64,000 bases of DNA from Siphonodentalium dalli (lineage: Eukaryota; Mollusca; Scaphopoda; Gadilida; Siphonodentaliidae). The translations under genes and the position numbers were made by a program. Positions within the stretch are counted from its first letter, which is position 1, and each line of letters begins with the position of its first letter. The stretch covers positions 116,446,754 through 116,510,753 of the forward strand of contig CP136061.1 of the NCBI GenBank assembly GCA_032622095.1, read 5' to 3'. Below the pieces are notes generated by a model. It did not search any database. It was not told the origin of the DNA and saw only the letters and a list, made by a program, of their open reading frames with translations. Positions 1 through 12,192 of the stretch are shown in pieces.

Positions 1-273
1 GAAACTAACTTGAAGTTGAACCAGTTTAGCACCCAGTAAAAGTTGTCTTGAGTTTATTTTGAAAAATTATCAATGAATTTGACAGATTTTTTTGTATATG
101 AGTTCACAAGAGGAGTTTCTGAAAAATGTTCGCAAACTAGGCCCAGCCATACATTTATACCAGAGTTACATACCTTTGATTGTCATTTTTTGGTGTTGCA
201 ATTTAAATTTTAAGCCCGAACTGAACCAAATATTAACCAATCTGAAACAAATTTGACTGATTTCAATAATTTT

Positions 274-750
274 ATACGCCCGTTTGAAAAAACGGTCGTA
301 TTATGTAAATGGATGTGCGTCCGTCGTCCATCCGTTGTCCATCCGTCATCCGTCCACTTATGGTTTCCGGAGGATAACTTTAGATTGAATTGAGTGAACT
401 GAACCAAATTTGGTATGTTAGTTTACCACACCAAAATACAGATAAAGTTCAAATATGGGTTTCGTCCGCATGATTTTGACTGAGTTATGCCCCTTTTTCG
501 ACTTAGATTTTACCTGATATGCGGTTTCCGGATGATATTTTAGATTGAATCAAGTGAACTGAACCAAATTTGGTATATTAGTTTACCACCCCAAAATACA
601 GATCAAGTTCAAATATGGGTTTCGTCCACATGATTTCAACTTAGATTTTATTTTTGTTATTATTTCGTCTTACCGGTAAGTCAAAGGTTTCAAACAAATG
701 AATTAAACTTTGCCCCACTTTACTCCAGAAACGGGCATATTATGCCACGC
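274..750 (+). repeat. Interspersed repeat N with two ~160 bp internal units
   Basis: The ends read TACGCCCGTTT at the left and AAACGGGCATA at the right, a short imperfect inverted terminus. Inside, a unit of about 160 bp occurs twice, starting near 359 and near 519. Both units carry GGTTTCCGGATGATA-like and CCAAATTTGGTAT-like words, and a CCCTTTTTCGACTTAGA core lies between them. A reverse-oriented relative lies at 41945-42183. Class unknown; no coding capacity seen. Confidence 0.5.
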
Positions 751-808
751 CCCGACGGTGTGCTCTTGTTTAGCCTAGAAAATGCCTATCTCCATTATTG
801 CCCACCTA

Positions 809-850
<42 letters not shown>
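809..850 (+). repeat. Poly(G) tract of about 40 bases
   Basis: An uninterrupted run of G, the longest of several G/C homopolymers in the window. Open frames across it encode only polyglycine or polyproline and are not genes. Confidence 0.95.
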
Positions 851-851
<1 letters not shown>

Positions 852-1600
852 TACCACTGTCGGCGACTGCTTGTTATTGATTTGAAATGGCAATATTGTT
901 TGCAAAATTGCCAAGGAAAAATCTGTTTTGCCTGCACCAAGGTCAGGTCCCCCTGCTCCAGTGCCCCTGCAGGAATCTATTGCATATTTGATGAGTCTGA
1001 TTATAAGCTGATATAAATGCATCAAAAGATGAGATCTCTCGTGGAGAGTTGTACCCAGTGTACCTGAACTGCATCCTACTTCAAAAGCACACAGCTACAC
1101 ATCGCTTCTCTGTTTGCTAATCTGATGCTATATTGTTCCATAATTTAAGACGTTGTCTCTAATTATGATCAGTCTTCTCGTTTTACTTTTAAAAACGCAG
1201 CATAATGGACATTAAATAAAAACTGATGGGTTGGTACTTGTATCTGAGAGCTTTCCACTTGACTTTCTGAATTCAACAGGTGACCTGCGATGTATTGTAA
1301 TTTTGTGTGCATAACTGCAAGATATATTGTTACGGGATCTGGAATCAAGCCAGGATTCTGATGCGGGGATTGAGATCGTCTCATGGAGACGACTGCACCC
1401 TAAAACCTTCTGTGTTACTTTAGATATGCATCATATCTTCACTTAAAGTGATGAGAAGCTTTTTCATTTTTTTGTTTAGACTGATGTTTTGCATTGTTTG
1501 CGTTATTTTAGCTATGTCATGAGTTTTACACATTCACCCCATCCTGTGATCTCTACCATTGCTCACTGCCACACATGGAGAAAAATTGTCAATATCAAAT
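851..1600. other. Unassigned sequence
   Basis: No gene or repeat structure recognised. A short plus-strand frame near 850-1000 is cysteine-rich but matches no family I know and is probably chance. Confidence 0.4.
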
Positions 1601-1639
1601 TAAAAAAAAAATATTTGAAAAAAAATTGAAAACATTGAA

Positions 1640-2716
1640 GGGGTTTCCATGCTTGAATTATGTCAGGAGGTGGAAAGTTTAGATGGACCTACATAGAAAA
1701 CTACTTAATTGTTTAGCTAGTACACCATATGAAGGAATCTATACTATCTAAAGATCACACCAAGCATATTACATAACAATAAAATGTCAAAAAGATGACT
1801 TTAATCAGTTTTAGAATCTCAGCATAATGTACAATGTAGGTGTGTGCAAGAACATTGTGAGAAGCCATTACCATGAACTTTTATATCAAGGAACTAGCCC
1901 AATGTTGGTATTCAGGTCAGTCCACTCAGGCTGGGAGCAATCAACAATAGGCCACAGTGTTCCAGATAGCTGGTTAACCCTTTGAGCGCCAGGTCCGATT
2001 TTTGTATCAACCCATATACCCTGTGCCAATGCATTCTCTTATATATGCGAGTCGACCATAGGTCGCCTCGCATATATAAGAGAATGCATTGGCCTAACAA
2101 TTTTTCATCTTTTGTTATTATTTTTTACAATTTTTTACAATTTTAATAATTTTTTCTTATATTCTTTAACAGACTTATTTAGTAGGTTTAGTGCCAGGGA
2201 ATCTTATGTTTTTATGGGCATCAAAATTATTACTATGAATATTTAGTGATAGTTTTGAGTTATAACATGCCCCTGAGGTGTTATCCAGTTTGTTTTTAAA
2301 TTTGCTATAGCATGCTTAAGCATACCCAAAAAAAATTCAACCCAAAAAAAAAAAAATTCTAAAAAAAAAATATTATTATTTATTTTTTTAGGGCCGATTT
2401 TACACACCGTAAATTAGGGCCGATGAGATCGGCCCGTGGCACTCAAAGGGTTAAAGCTGGGAATTTGAGTATGGACTTGTGAGCTAAAAGTGAGGATAAA
2501 ACCGTAGTCATATCAGCCCAAAGGTTTATATCAATTCTTGCAAAATGGATGTTTTTACATTTTTCAGCATATACCTAACATAATGTTGAAATTCTTGAAG
2601 GTCTTCAGATAATATAGATTCCTTCATGTGGTGTACTAGCTTAACATTTAAGTAGTTTTCTGTGTATGTCCATCTAAACTTTCAACCTCCTGACATAGCT
2701 CAGGTGTGGAAACCCC
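1640..2716. mobile_element. TTAA-flanked element F1 with ~110 bp TIRs, host of a nested element
   Basis: The left arm (GGGGTTTCCATGCTTGA) and right arm (reverse complement GGGGTTTCCACACCTGAG) pair for about 110 bp, 1640-1755 against about 2605-2716. The right end abuts TTAA (2717-2720); the left has TTGA. A CCCTTTGAG-type element (1978-2450) sits inside. The same right arm recurs at 16260-16336. No transposase is present, so it is non-autonomous. Confidence 0.65.
1978..2450 (+). mobile_element. piggyBac-like MITE, family A1 copy 1
   Basis: TTAA lies on both sides (1974-1977 and 2451-2454). The inverted termini are CCCTTTGAGCGCCAGG and CCCTTTGAGTGCCACGG. Ends of the form TTAA-CCCTTTG are typical of the piggyBac superfamily. 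A 69 bp palindromic hairpin lies at 2025-2093. The right part holds ACACACCGTAAATTAGGGCC and a GATGAGATCGG palindrome. It is nested in element F1. Confidence 0.75.
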
Positions 2717-3000
2717 TTAAACACGGAGAAAAACAACTTCTATTGCATAGTGTTTGCTAAGTAAATTTAAATGATTAGCATATCTTAAATTACAATACAA
2801 TTTAAGGCATATTTTGTTCTTATATCAGTGAGTGATACTGGTAGCTTAACATTTTTGACTTGATGAGTTTTACCATTATTTTTTTAAACTCCACCACTGA
2901 GGTTTTCTCTGCTTGTCATCTGCTGATTTTACCCAAACATCCCTGTATTGAAGAATTGACCAATCCAGGTTATACTTTTAGAGCAGACAAACCCATTTAA

Positions 3001-3426
3001 CCCTTTGAGTGCCAGGGGCCGATCTCATCGGCCCTAATTTACGGTGTGTAAAATCGGCCCTATTTTTTTTATATAGATTTTTTGGGGTTGAATATTTTTC
3101 GGTATGCTTAAGCATGCTATAGCGAATTTAAAAACAAACTGGATAAAATCTTAGGGGCATGTTATAACTCAAAACTATCACCAAGTATTCATAGTAATAA
3201 TTTTGATAATTTTCCCTGGCACTAAACCTACAAAAATAAGTCTGTTATAGAATATAAGAAAAAATTATTAAAATTGTAAAAAATTGTAAAAAATGATGAA
3301 AAATTGTTAGGCCAATGCATTCTCTTATATATGCGAGACGACCTATGGTCGACTCGCATATATAAGAGAATGCATTGGCACAGGGTGTATGGGTTGATAC
3401 AAAAATCGGACCTGGCACTGAAAGGG
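3001..3426 (-). mobile_element. piggyBac-like MITE, family A1 copy 2
   Basis: Opposite orientation to the copy at 1978-2450, with TTAA at 2997-3000 and 3427-3430. Termini are CCCTTTGAGTGCCAGG and CCCTTTCAGTGCCAGG. The hairpin module is at 3311-3379. Copies 1 and 2 lie about 550 bp apart and are long enough to pair with each other. Confidence 0.75.
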
Positions 3427-3854
3427 TTAAAGGTTTAAATGTTATAATGGAAGTGTGTCTTTTATCTAAAATTAACAACTAATTGAATCTTAACCACAAA
3501 TTGATCTAATCTACACTAGTTAGGAAAAAAGCAGTACCCTAGATCTTAATGCATTACTAATTGTGAGATAGTATCCTACATATAGGGGCCTCTAGTTAGT
3601 TAGTTATTAAGGTGCATCAGACTGACATAAGCCATCCACAAGGGTGTAGAGGGGGAGGGGGCACAAAGTTCCCTTTCATTCATCATAAATTTACAAGAAA
3701 CACAATGTATCTCACATATTGGCTAAAATAGCATTGTTCTATCTATTGTTATATATATTCATTCAAGTATCAACTTGATCATGGTAAGCGCTAAATAAAT
3801 GCTGCATTATTCAGCTGTATTATTAACAAAAGTTTTCCTTTTCAGCATTTGTGT

Positions 3855-5031
3855 TAGATCATGCCATGAATCTCTAGTCTGGCTAACGCCCATAGAGATC
3901 ATATTCCACCAGTACAAAACCTGGGAACTTTTTGAAAGTTTGACAGGGAACCTTATAAAGTCAAAATAATAACACAGGGAAAATATTTCTTAACTGGTTC
4001 GCTGCTAAATATCCTACATACACGTAATAAAATGCGTATATATATTTCAACAAACAGAAAATTATTGAATTGTATGCTCGGAGTTGATAATTTGCACTCT
4101 TTTCTCAAATTTGACCCCCATATATATACATTTGTGATTATGTTATGAGCCTGGATGTCTCACTAGGCTATGGTTATGAGCTTGGATGTCTCAATAGGCT
4201 ATGGTTATGAGTCTGGATGTCTCATTAGGCAATCATTATGAGTCTGGATGTCTCATTAGGCAATGGTTATGGGCCAGGATGTCTCATTAGGCTATGGTTA
4301 TGAGCCTGGTTGTCTGTTTGTCAAAGTAGGTTATCGATATGAGCCTGGATGTCTGATTAAGTTATGGTTATGAGCTTGGTTGTCGGCCACCCTTAGGGCA
4401 AAACATTTGTAATTTTTCTCAAACTTTTCGCGATATAAGTACCTTTTCTGACAATTTTATTGGTCGGCATCCATTCAAACTTCAAAATGTCCCAATTTAA
4501 TTATATATGTAACAATATTTCTGAAATATTACCTGACAAACGCTATTTAAATGATTAAACTAAACAAGAGTTGACTAAACAATACAGTGATGCAGCCAAA
4601 GCCCATATCTGGGCTTCCAGCACTCTTACATAGGGTCCAGATATGGGCTTTCAGCACTGAACCAGTTAATTATTGTCTGTTCCTTAATAGTGTACTTCAC
4701 TATATGTGATGGTCCCAACTATACTTTTGTGAGCCGATATCGCAATAAACATTCATATAATTACCAAGGAGAAATTCCATAATTGCAAGAAACGCAAAGC
4801 AAAATCGCTCACAATGTCACTTAAATCGTGAAAATTTTGAGTTGGAACCTTGACCTACAGAGAAGTATATTATTAAGGAACAGGTAATTACTGAGAAATA
4901 TATTACCTGCACTGATTTTTCAATGTTATACACACTTCCCTGTCACAACACCAAAAAGTTCCCAGGTTTTGTAGAGGTGGAATATGATCTCTACGGGCGT
5001 TAGCCAGAGTAGAGATTCATGGCATGATCTA
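3855..5031. mobile_element. Long-TIR element D1 (Mutator-like structure)
   Basis: TIRs of about 115 bp start TAGATCATGCCATGAATCTC and end as its reverse complement. Flanks CATTTGTGT (3846-3854) and CATTTATGT (5032-5040) are 9-bp direct repeats with one mismatch. Long TIRs plus a 9-bp duplication fit Mutator-like elements. Inside are a tandem array (4141-4390) and an inner inverted pair with TGTTCCTTAATA ends (about 4678-4885). No transposase seen. Confidence 0.7.
4141..4390 (+). repeat. Tandem repeat of ~31 bp units inside D1
   Basis: About eight units close to GTTATGAGCCTGGATGTCTC-ATTAGGCTATG, with some drift and one insertion near 4320. The array is absent from the shorter relative at 13294-13812, so it arose or expanded within this copy. 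Confidence 0.85.
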
Positions 5032-5256
5032 CATTTATGTCAATACATGTACCTCTGTCTGACTGAAAAAGTTTCTGTTTCTGTAAGGTATGTTCCCCTT
5101 ACCTGTGGTTTCTTCTGGTGCCTTTCGGCATCCAGCGATGACGAAGCTTGTTCGAATCCTGATAAGTACAGATTTGTGATCCATGCAGGGGGAGGGGGTG
5201 TTTGTTCTACATTACAGTGGAGTAATCTCCATGTGAAATTAACCCTCTGTAACTAA

Positions 5257-5590
5257 GGCCAAACAAAAATATACCTGTGTTTGGGGTCCCACCCTCTCTG
5301 AGAATTAGGGTAGGTAGGTATATATATATTATTTTTTTTCTTCTGAAATACTGTGGACATTGAAATTGTATTTGATCTCAAAGTACTTAGGATGATAAAA
5401 TTCTACATGTATCAATGTAATGAGGTATATAATCCAATAGAGTGTTAAAATATATTAATTTGATAAATTTTATTTGACAAAAACTCAATATCTTAGCATA
5501 GAGGCGATTTGTAAATTTACTGGAAGTCCAATAATTTTTTTTAGGGTAGGTAGGGAGATTCCAAACACACACATGTTTTTTATTTTGGCC
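5257..5590. mobile_element. TAA-flanked MITE, family S copy 1
   Basis: TIRs are GGCCAAACAAAAATATACCT at the left and GGCCAAAATAAAAAACATGT at the right (reverse complement), about 30 bp imperfect. TAA lies at 5254-5256 and 5591-5593. GGGTAGGTAGG occurs just inside both ends, as in the relative at 48671-49370. No coding capacity. Confidence 0.65.
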
Positions 5591-5593
5591 TAA

Positions 5594-6256
5594 AGCCGCT
5601 TACACATTGGCGCGGCGCGGCCGTACAATCGAGTTTGTGCAGTCATGAAGCACGGGACCTTACACATTGGTGCGGTGTGGCCAATCGACGCGCAGCGACA
5701 TTTTTACTGAGCGGCGCGATTATTTTCAATGGAACCGTGAGCCATTTTGCAGAGCGATCGCGCGATGAATCACTGTCAGATCAAAGCATTCCACACATAT
5801 TCATCGGGTCATGTAGTACTACCTCAAATTTAAGGGAAATTCCGCACCCTGTATTCTTTCTTTATATCATCTTCGATGAAGAAAAGTATCCGTGCGAACT
5901 GTTCCCTTGACGTTCTAAAGTATTGTATAAATTTGTCCTCATCTGAATAGAGTTCACGGTATAAATGATTTTAAAATACACCATGTAAATATCTCTTCTT
6001 ATTAATTGGGTGTACCCAAAACCTTCTATTTCTCTTCTTTTTTCGTTGTCGATACAAATATGCCAGTGCTATTATAACAAGTGTGTCATCAGACACTGCC
6101 TCCATTCTAGAAACTAATGTTATGAAACACAATACTTCGGGCGTATATAATTATTCTGCCGCGGCCATGTGAAAGCGACACACTCTCGTGGCGATGACAA
6201 AAAGTTTATTCGCTAGATAAACGCGCCGGTCGCGCCGCTTCCATGTGTTAGCGGCT
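5594..6256. mobile_element. Harbinger-like non-autonomous element (TAA duplication)
   Basis: TIRs are AGCCGCTTACACATTGG and AGCCGCTAACACATGG, flanked by TAA at 5591-5593 and 6257-6259. A 3-bp TWA duplication is characteristic of PIF/Harbinger elements. Terminal segments are CpG-rich (GCGGCGCG words), unlike the surroundings. A 91-codon frame inside (5635-5910) has no recognisable domain. Its left TAA is also the right TAA of the preceding element. Confidence 0.7.
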
Positions 6257-6530
6257 TAACAACATTGTGATATGCCTTAACAATAAAATGCAGATAAACC
6301 CCAATAATCCAACAAATCCTACCTACAGTACTCTTGGCTTTAGAGTTTTCGAAGCTAGCAATATAGCTAGCATTGACCAAATTTGCACCTACACTGCTGT
6401 GACATAAACCCCATCATTTTTCTCAATTGTCTGCCTCTAGTTTGTGCTTGATGTATGTGACATTCCACCACACCATCTGTTTCACAATGATTCATCACTA
6501 TTCAGATTTTCACTGCAGTTTTAGTGGTAT

Positions 6531-8530
6531 CATGTCAACATGTATCCAACTACACATACAGAAGGGAACCAGGTGTAGTTAGGAATGTAAAATGGTGGCA
6601 CTTCACAGGTGATCCAAGCTGCCAGCATCAGATAGTGCAGCACTGTCATATTTCATGTCAGTCCAGTTGCATGTTTCGTAACTTCATCTTTCGCTCATAA
6701 ATTTAGGAAATATTAACTATCGTACCCTAACAGTTGTTCATAGTTTTTTTGCTAGAACATGCATCCCAACCCTTTAACTCGTTGATAACAGAATATTCAC
6801 GGTTGGGTAATTACTTGATTCCCATTTATTCATTTGGAGGGATGTTTAGATAATGAGCTCAGCAAGTAGCCAGTTTATTTGATTTTGCTGAAGTTTTTTT
6901 TATTTGTATCAATATCAATATCATTTTAATAAGGAACAATTCATTCGACTTATTGTCCCAAAGGTATTGCAATATGTTCATGCAATTTCAAAAAAATTGG
7001 ATGTCAGAAATTAAAGTGTTATTTCTATTGCTATGGAGTTCCAGCACTGACAACTAAATCTGGCATGCTTTTCCATATCATCACTATTTGTTGACTAAAG
7101 AAATATTCTCCAATACCTTTGTTGCATCGTTATCTTTGTTGTATAAGATGCAGCTTCTGTGATCTCTTGTGTATTGTGTCAACATTGATTCAACTACACA
7201 TACACTAGGGAACCAGGTGTGATTAGGAATGTAAAATGGTGGCACTTCACAGGTGATCCAAGTTGCCAGCATCAGATAGTGCAGCACTGTCATATTTCAT
7301 GTCAGTCCAGTTGCATGTTTCGTATCTTCGTCTTTCGCTCATAGATAATTTTAGGAGATATTAACTATCGCACCCTATTCACACACAGTTGTTCGCAGTT
7401 TTTTTGCTAGAACATGCATCCCACACTTTAACTCGTTGATAACGGAATATTCACGGTTGGGTAATTACTTGATTCCCATTTATTTATTTATAGGGTTGTT
7501 TAGATAACAAGCTCAACAAGTAGCCTGTTTATTCAAGATTTTTGCTGCAGTTTTATTTGTATTAATATCAATATCAGTTTAATAAGGAACAATTCATTCG
7601 ACTCATGGTCCTAAAGATATTGCAATATGTTCATGCAATTTCACAAAAATTGGATGTCAGAAATTAAAGTGTTATTTCTATTTCTATGGGTCATTTGAAA
7701 GTTGAAACGTTCTAGAGTTCCAGCACTGACAACTAAATTTGGCATGCTTTTCCATATCATCACTATTTGTTGACTAAAGAAATATTCTCCAATATCTTTG
7801 TTGCATCGTTATCTTTGTTGTATAAGCTGCATCTTCTGTGATCTCTTGTGTATCATGTCAACATTGATCCAACTACACATACACTAGGGAACCAGGTGTG
7901 GTTAGGAATGTAAAATGGTGGCACTTCACAGGTGATCCAAGCTGCCAGCATCAGATAGTGCAGCACTGTCATATTTCATGTCAGTCCAGTTGCATATTTT
8001 GTAACTTAATTCATCTTTCGCTCATAAATTTAGGAAACATTAACTATCGCACCCTAACAGTTGTTCGCAGTTTTTTTTTTGCTAGAACATGCATCCCACA
8101 CTTTAACTCGTTGATACGGAATATTCACGGTTGGGTAATTACTTGATTCCCATTTATTTATTTATAGGGTTGTTTAGATAACAAGCTCAACAACTCTCCT
8201 GTTTATTCAAGATTTTCGCTGCAGTTTTATTGTAAAAATATCAACTTTATAAGGAACAAATCAATCAACTTTAAGTCCCAAAGATATTGGCATAAGTTAA
8301 TTCACTATTACAAAAATTGGAATTCAGCAATAACAGTTATATTTCTATTGATATAAACACGGGTCGTTTGAAAGCTTCTAGAGTTCCAGCACTCGGACAA
8401 CCAAATAGAGCAAGCCAATTTCCATCAATTTCCATGACATCACTATTCGTTGAACAAAGAAATATTTTACAAGGTGATCGAAGCCGCCAGCATCAGATAG
8501 CTGCAGCACTGTCGTATTTCATGTCAATGC
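6531..8530 (+). repeat. Three tandem ~0.65 kb units
   Basis: The unit beginning ATGTCAACATTGATCC recurs at about 6531, 7176 and 7855, with spacings of about 645 and 679 bp. Shared blocks include CTACACATACACTAGGGAAC, GGTGGCACTTCACAGGTGAT and ATTCACGGTTGGGTAATTAC. The last unit decays near 8450-8530. Frames inside shift between units, so this is non-coding DNA. Confidence 0.85.
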
Positions 8531-8657
8531 AGTTGCACATTTCTTTCATACATATTTAGGGGGGTGGGTTATAGCCCCTTGGGACCACCCTTGTAATATG
8601 ACCACCCTTAATATAGTTGCAGGGCTGTCCTGGTGTCCCTGGTACTAAAAGTGTTAA

Positions 8658-9019
8658 AGCCATATTATGTACTTGTTCGGGTGCATAAAACTGATAAGTT
8701 AGTATTCAGGCGCTATGCCAACTGGATGAATGGAACATTCTACTAACATATAGCTGAAAATTTGAAGCAAATCAACCGTACCATCATCTGAACTGCGCTC
8801 AATTGTAAATATTTACTACACGATTCGGGATGCATCTATGGGTGATAAACTAACGAAAATGATTTTGCCATAGAGCTTCACTGCATTTAATTAATATATA
8901 AGAATGACGGCCTGTGTTGTTAATTTGGATATACATGTAATATCTGTAAAAATTACTACTTTGAGCAAGATTATTCTCCACTTCTATTTGGTCACTCTAC
9001 CGGAGTGTTTCACATCACT
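8658..9019 (-). mobile_element. TTAA-flanked MITE, family P copy 1
   Basis: TTAA at 8654-8657 and 9020-9023. The copy is reverse to those at 26492 and 60745, which share CACTCCGG near one end and CGAACAAGTCCATA near the other. About 365 bp, no coding capacity. The TIRs are weak (AGTGATGTG against AGACATATT). Confidence 0.7.
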
Positions 9020-9310
9020 TTAACAAGTGAAAACATTGCCCCACCAGTCTATTCCAAATATGGGTCAGTTCATTGGTTTTATAGATTGTTCTATATATCC
9101 CAACAGAGATTCACATGTTAAATCTAGTGAAATCCCACTGATAATTGGTCTGCTGTATGTAACCTCTTATCTTTATTAGCTAAACTGGCCAGACAGACCT
9201 TGGACATGTTCTGGTGCCACTGGATATCAGATCTCAATATGATTAGAGTGCCTCTGCACAGCTTCAGGTGAAACTGATACCCAGAGGTTAAACCATCAAC
9301 TAACTAGAGA

Positions 9311-9555
9311 CAAGTCTGAGTTTAGTGTGCCTGTCATTTGCAGAATGAGGTCCCCAGATGGTGAGTTTAGTGACGCTATCCCGCATAGCGGGCTAGCATC
9401 ACCAAATTCACACTCTGGGGACCTCATTCTGCTTAGGCCTCATCTTCTCTGGAAAGTTTCTTTATTATGGTAGTGCACTGTGTGGGATAGCATCACTAAA
9501 TTCACCCTCTGGGGACCTCATTCAACAAATGACAGGCACACTAAACTCAGACTTG
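9311..9555. mobile_element. hAT-like hairpin MITE, family B copy 1
   Basis: TIRs are CAAGTCTGAGTTTAGTGTGC on both sides. Flanks ACTAGAGA (9303-9310) and ACTAGGGA (9556-9563) form an 8-bp duplication with one mismatch, as expected for hAT elements. Inside, a GAATGAGGTCCCCAGA palindrome closes at 9342-9433, followed by a second, partial arm. Confidence 0.75.
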
Positions 9556-9635
9556 ACTAGGGATATTAAGTCAGGTCTGTCCTTTGATCTCCAATTCATG
9601 GGATTCATGTCCAGTTGTATAATAAACTTCTGGTA

Positions 9636-9843
9636 CAGTAATGCTCTAAATAGTCCACTCCTTAACCACAGCAGAATTATGGGTAACTTTTCAGGATTTA
9701 GTCGGAAATATGGCTTGTTGCCATTCATCGGAAAGCTCTCAGTGAGAGCCGATGAATGGCAACAAGCCATATTTCCGACTAAATCCTGAAAGTTACCCAT
9801 AATTCTGCTGTGGTTAAGGAGTCGATTGTTTAGGGCATTACTC
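9636..9843. mobile_element. Palindromic TA-flanked MITE, family C copy 1
   Basis: Almost the whole element is one inverted repeat. The arms run from CAGTAATGCTCTAAATAGTC to a centre of GAAAGCTCTCAGTGAGAGC. Full copies elsewhere are bounded by TA, and the CAGTAATGCCCTAAAT ends resemble pogo/Tigger (Tc1-mariner) termini. The right tip is degenerate here. Flanking DNA carries TTCATGTCCAGT-TGTATAATAA on both sides (9606 and 9871). Confidence 0.7.
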
Positions 9844-9979
9844 TATATGATACGCATATAATCCATAAATTCATGTCCAGTTCTGTTGTATAATAAGCTT
9901 GCCATGTGTGCTGTATTATAGACATACAATTCACCGATCTGTACGTGTGGTCCTTTAGATGTGTGTCGGTTGTGCACCA

Positions 9980-10100
9980 GCCCTACTACAGCCCTCTTAA
10001 TTCAGATTGTTTGGCTATGCCGATTCAGTTTGCTTCAGCAAATGTCTTTGGCATTGCTGATTGTCATATTCAATTAAGAGGGCTGCCTACTACCACAGGG
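9980..10100. repeat. Imperfect inverted repeat
   Basis: CCCTCTTAATTCAGATTG pairs imperfectly with CAATTAAGAGGGCTGC, and inner CCGATTCAG and AATGCC words also pair loosely. Outer flanks CCCTACTACAG and CTACCACAGGG complete the structure. Possibly a decayed foldback element. Confidence 0.5.
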
Positions 10101-10236
10101 GCGTGTCGTTGAAAAAGAGTAAATAATATAAATTTATAAAAATCTAAATTAAATATGAGAGCGCCACTTTGCCCAGTAGTGAACATAATAGCTATTATTA
10201 CATAGTATTTTGATATACCCCTCTTGATAAGTATAG

Positions 10237-10334
10237 GTTATAACCCGCTTGGGTATCTGTACAAGAAATATAGATCAAGGTGCTTTAGCCCCTTGATCTA
10301 TATTTCTTGTACAGATATACCCAAGCGGGTTATG
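10237..10334. repeat. Near-perfect ~98 bp palindrome
   Basis: Arms of about 44 bp (TTATAACCCGCTTGGGTATC through GATCAAGG) are separated by a loop of about 10 bases (TGCTTTAGCC). One bulged A separates the arms from perfect pairing. No other copy in the window. Confidence 0.8.
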
Positions 10335-10345
10335 ACATATTTATG

Positions 10346-12190
10346 AACCAATTCACACCCAGATGAAAGGGGAATTGAGCCACATTCAATACGATGATTA
10401 CCTATCATATCAATTACCATTCAATCAATGGTTAATTGAATGGTTTGTGTTGTTACATATTCCTGTTGAATAATTAGTCAAATGCTCGTTGACAATCGGA
10501 TCACTTGCGTCAGCATTATTATCAGCGTTGATAAACCATTTTGTTTCTGAATTTAAGAACGTTGTTATACTGATGATGAGTTTCTGGATAATCAAGATTC
10601 TTCCTTGTGATAATTAACTGTTTCGTCTTTTGATGTTATTTTTTGTTTTGTTGTCATAATGGAATTATCGTTCAGAACACAGGAGACAATGTTCCGGAAA
10701 AGTTTGACTCCGAAGTCAAACTATCGCATGAAGTTTGTGTGATGATGAAATATCACCGGCACTCATGACAAAAGACTTAACCAAACCTGTGTATATTGCC
10801 TGTATTTTCCGCACACATGCATGTATATGTGAACAACTTGTAGACTGTTCTCAATGTTATTCTAAAGATCATTACGTCATTTCTGTGAATTATACATTCC
10901 AAACAGGTTTGGATTTCGTTCAGTTTACTTCCAATCACCCCGCACCTCCCGACAAACCAAAAGATATTCAATCGAAAGTGTTGGGCCCCCAGTCATGCAG
11001 CCCACCCCCTCTATGTCCGCTACTAATGGTATGATCCGCGTTTGAACTTCCCAAGTGACTGTTGTGATCATTATCATGACGTATTGTTCGAATTTCACAC
11101 CTACCGCTCCGATCTAATTTCAGCTTACTATCCAATTAATGTCAATTTATATGTGATATTGAGCACAAGTCTATATTTTGGCCCCGTCGAAATACAGATT
11201 CATACAAGAAATATTGTTCATGAATTGGCGCAATTTGATTGGCCGAGGGGTGTGAACCGGTCAATAAATACTATGTAATGAATCGGAGAGTAGATACCAA
11301 CCAAGAATTTCTATTGATTTTGCTGATATTCTTTTGAAGACATATTTAGTCAATTCTATTTTGTGTATAATAACGATAGTTTCTGTTTATTGACATGCTC
11401 AAATTTTGGTATCCCCTACTTAAATTAAATAAAAATTCAATATATTTTACTGGAATTGCCGTGTAATCGCAATGATTATGTTAGATAACATTCATAGGCA
11501 ATGGAACAGGTCTAATTAAAATTAGATTCTCGAACAAGCTCTGCATTACAGAGTCTAAAGAATCTCGTTATCAGTTACATTACCGCCTCTATAAATAGCT
11601 TCTCATGCAATCCCTATTGTATGATGTGACAGCACACAAATAGTTTTACGATTGATGGAATGATATCTGGCTTTCCCTTTCGTTTTGGTGAATAACAGAA
11701 CCAGGTGTTAACTGTTGAAATTGTTGGAAATACTTAAATCTGTTCTCCTTGGTAGGTATTATTGATCAAATCTGGACTCTTCATAGACATCGTTTAGTGT
11801 TTAATTAGTTGTCATAACCTCCAAATTTGTTTAAACTGTGTGAAATTAAAAATGTGACCAGATGTGACAGTAAATTTATTAAGCTATTTTTAGCTATGTG
11901 TCAGAAACTTGCAGAGTCACTGAATTGGAAAAAATTGCCTTATTGGTTTCATCGCTTATACTGATAAATGTTGTGATTGGCTGACAGTAATGCAATGCTT
12001 GTTGGTGGTAATGGAAATCCCCAATATTTTCTTAAGACTATGTAACTTGGAACAGTTTAATTTTAAGTTAGAACTGCATGGTACTGCTTGGTGTAGCGAC
12101 TTTCCATGTTCCTCTGTATTAAGACAGAAGTAGCACATGTCTCCACCGCAACTGCACCCAGACTGTTCTCAGTCAGGAATAAATATTGCA
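10346..12190. other. Mostly unassigned sequence
   Basis: No repeat family recognised apart from short palindromes such as AGTTTGACTCCGAAGTCAAACT split around 10699. A 99-codon plus-strand frame (10735-11034) lacks a recognisable domain, and its reverse complement is also open in part, so I do not call it a gene. Confidence 0.4.
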
Positions 12191-12192
12191 TT

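Noticed and set aside
795-1025. Frames with polyglycine or polyproline
   Set aside because: Created by the poly(G) tract.
5140-5175. GTTCGAATCC box, as in a tRNA T-arm or SINE B box
   Set aside because: No matching A box or cloverleaf arms upstream within tRNA distance; no SINE tail.
9529-9789. Frames on both strands over family C copies (also 17395, 20527 and 22.1 kb)
   Set aside because: The frame recurs because the palindromic element is self-complementary; it carries no protein signal.
10735-11034. 99-codon plus-strand frame
   Set aside because: No recognisable domain, partly open on the opposite strand, no promoter or splice context.
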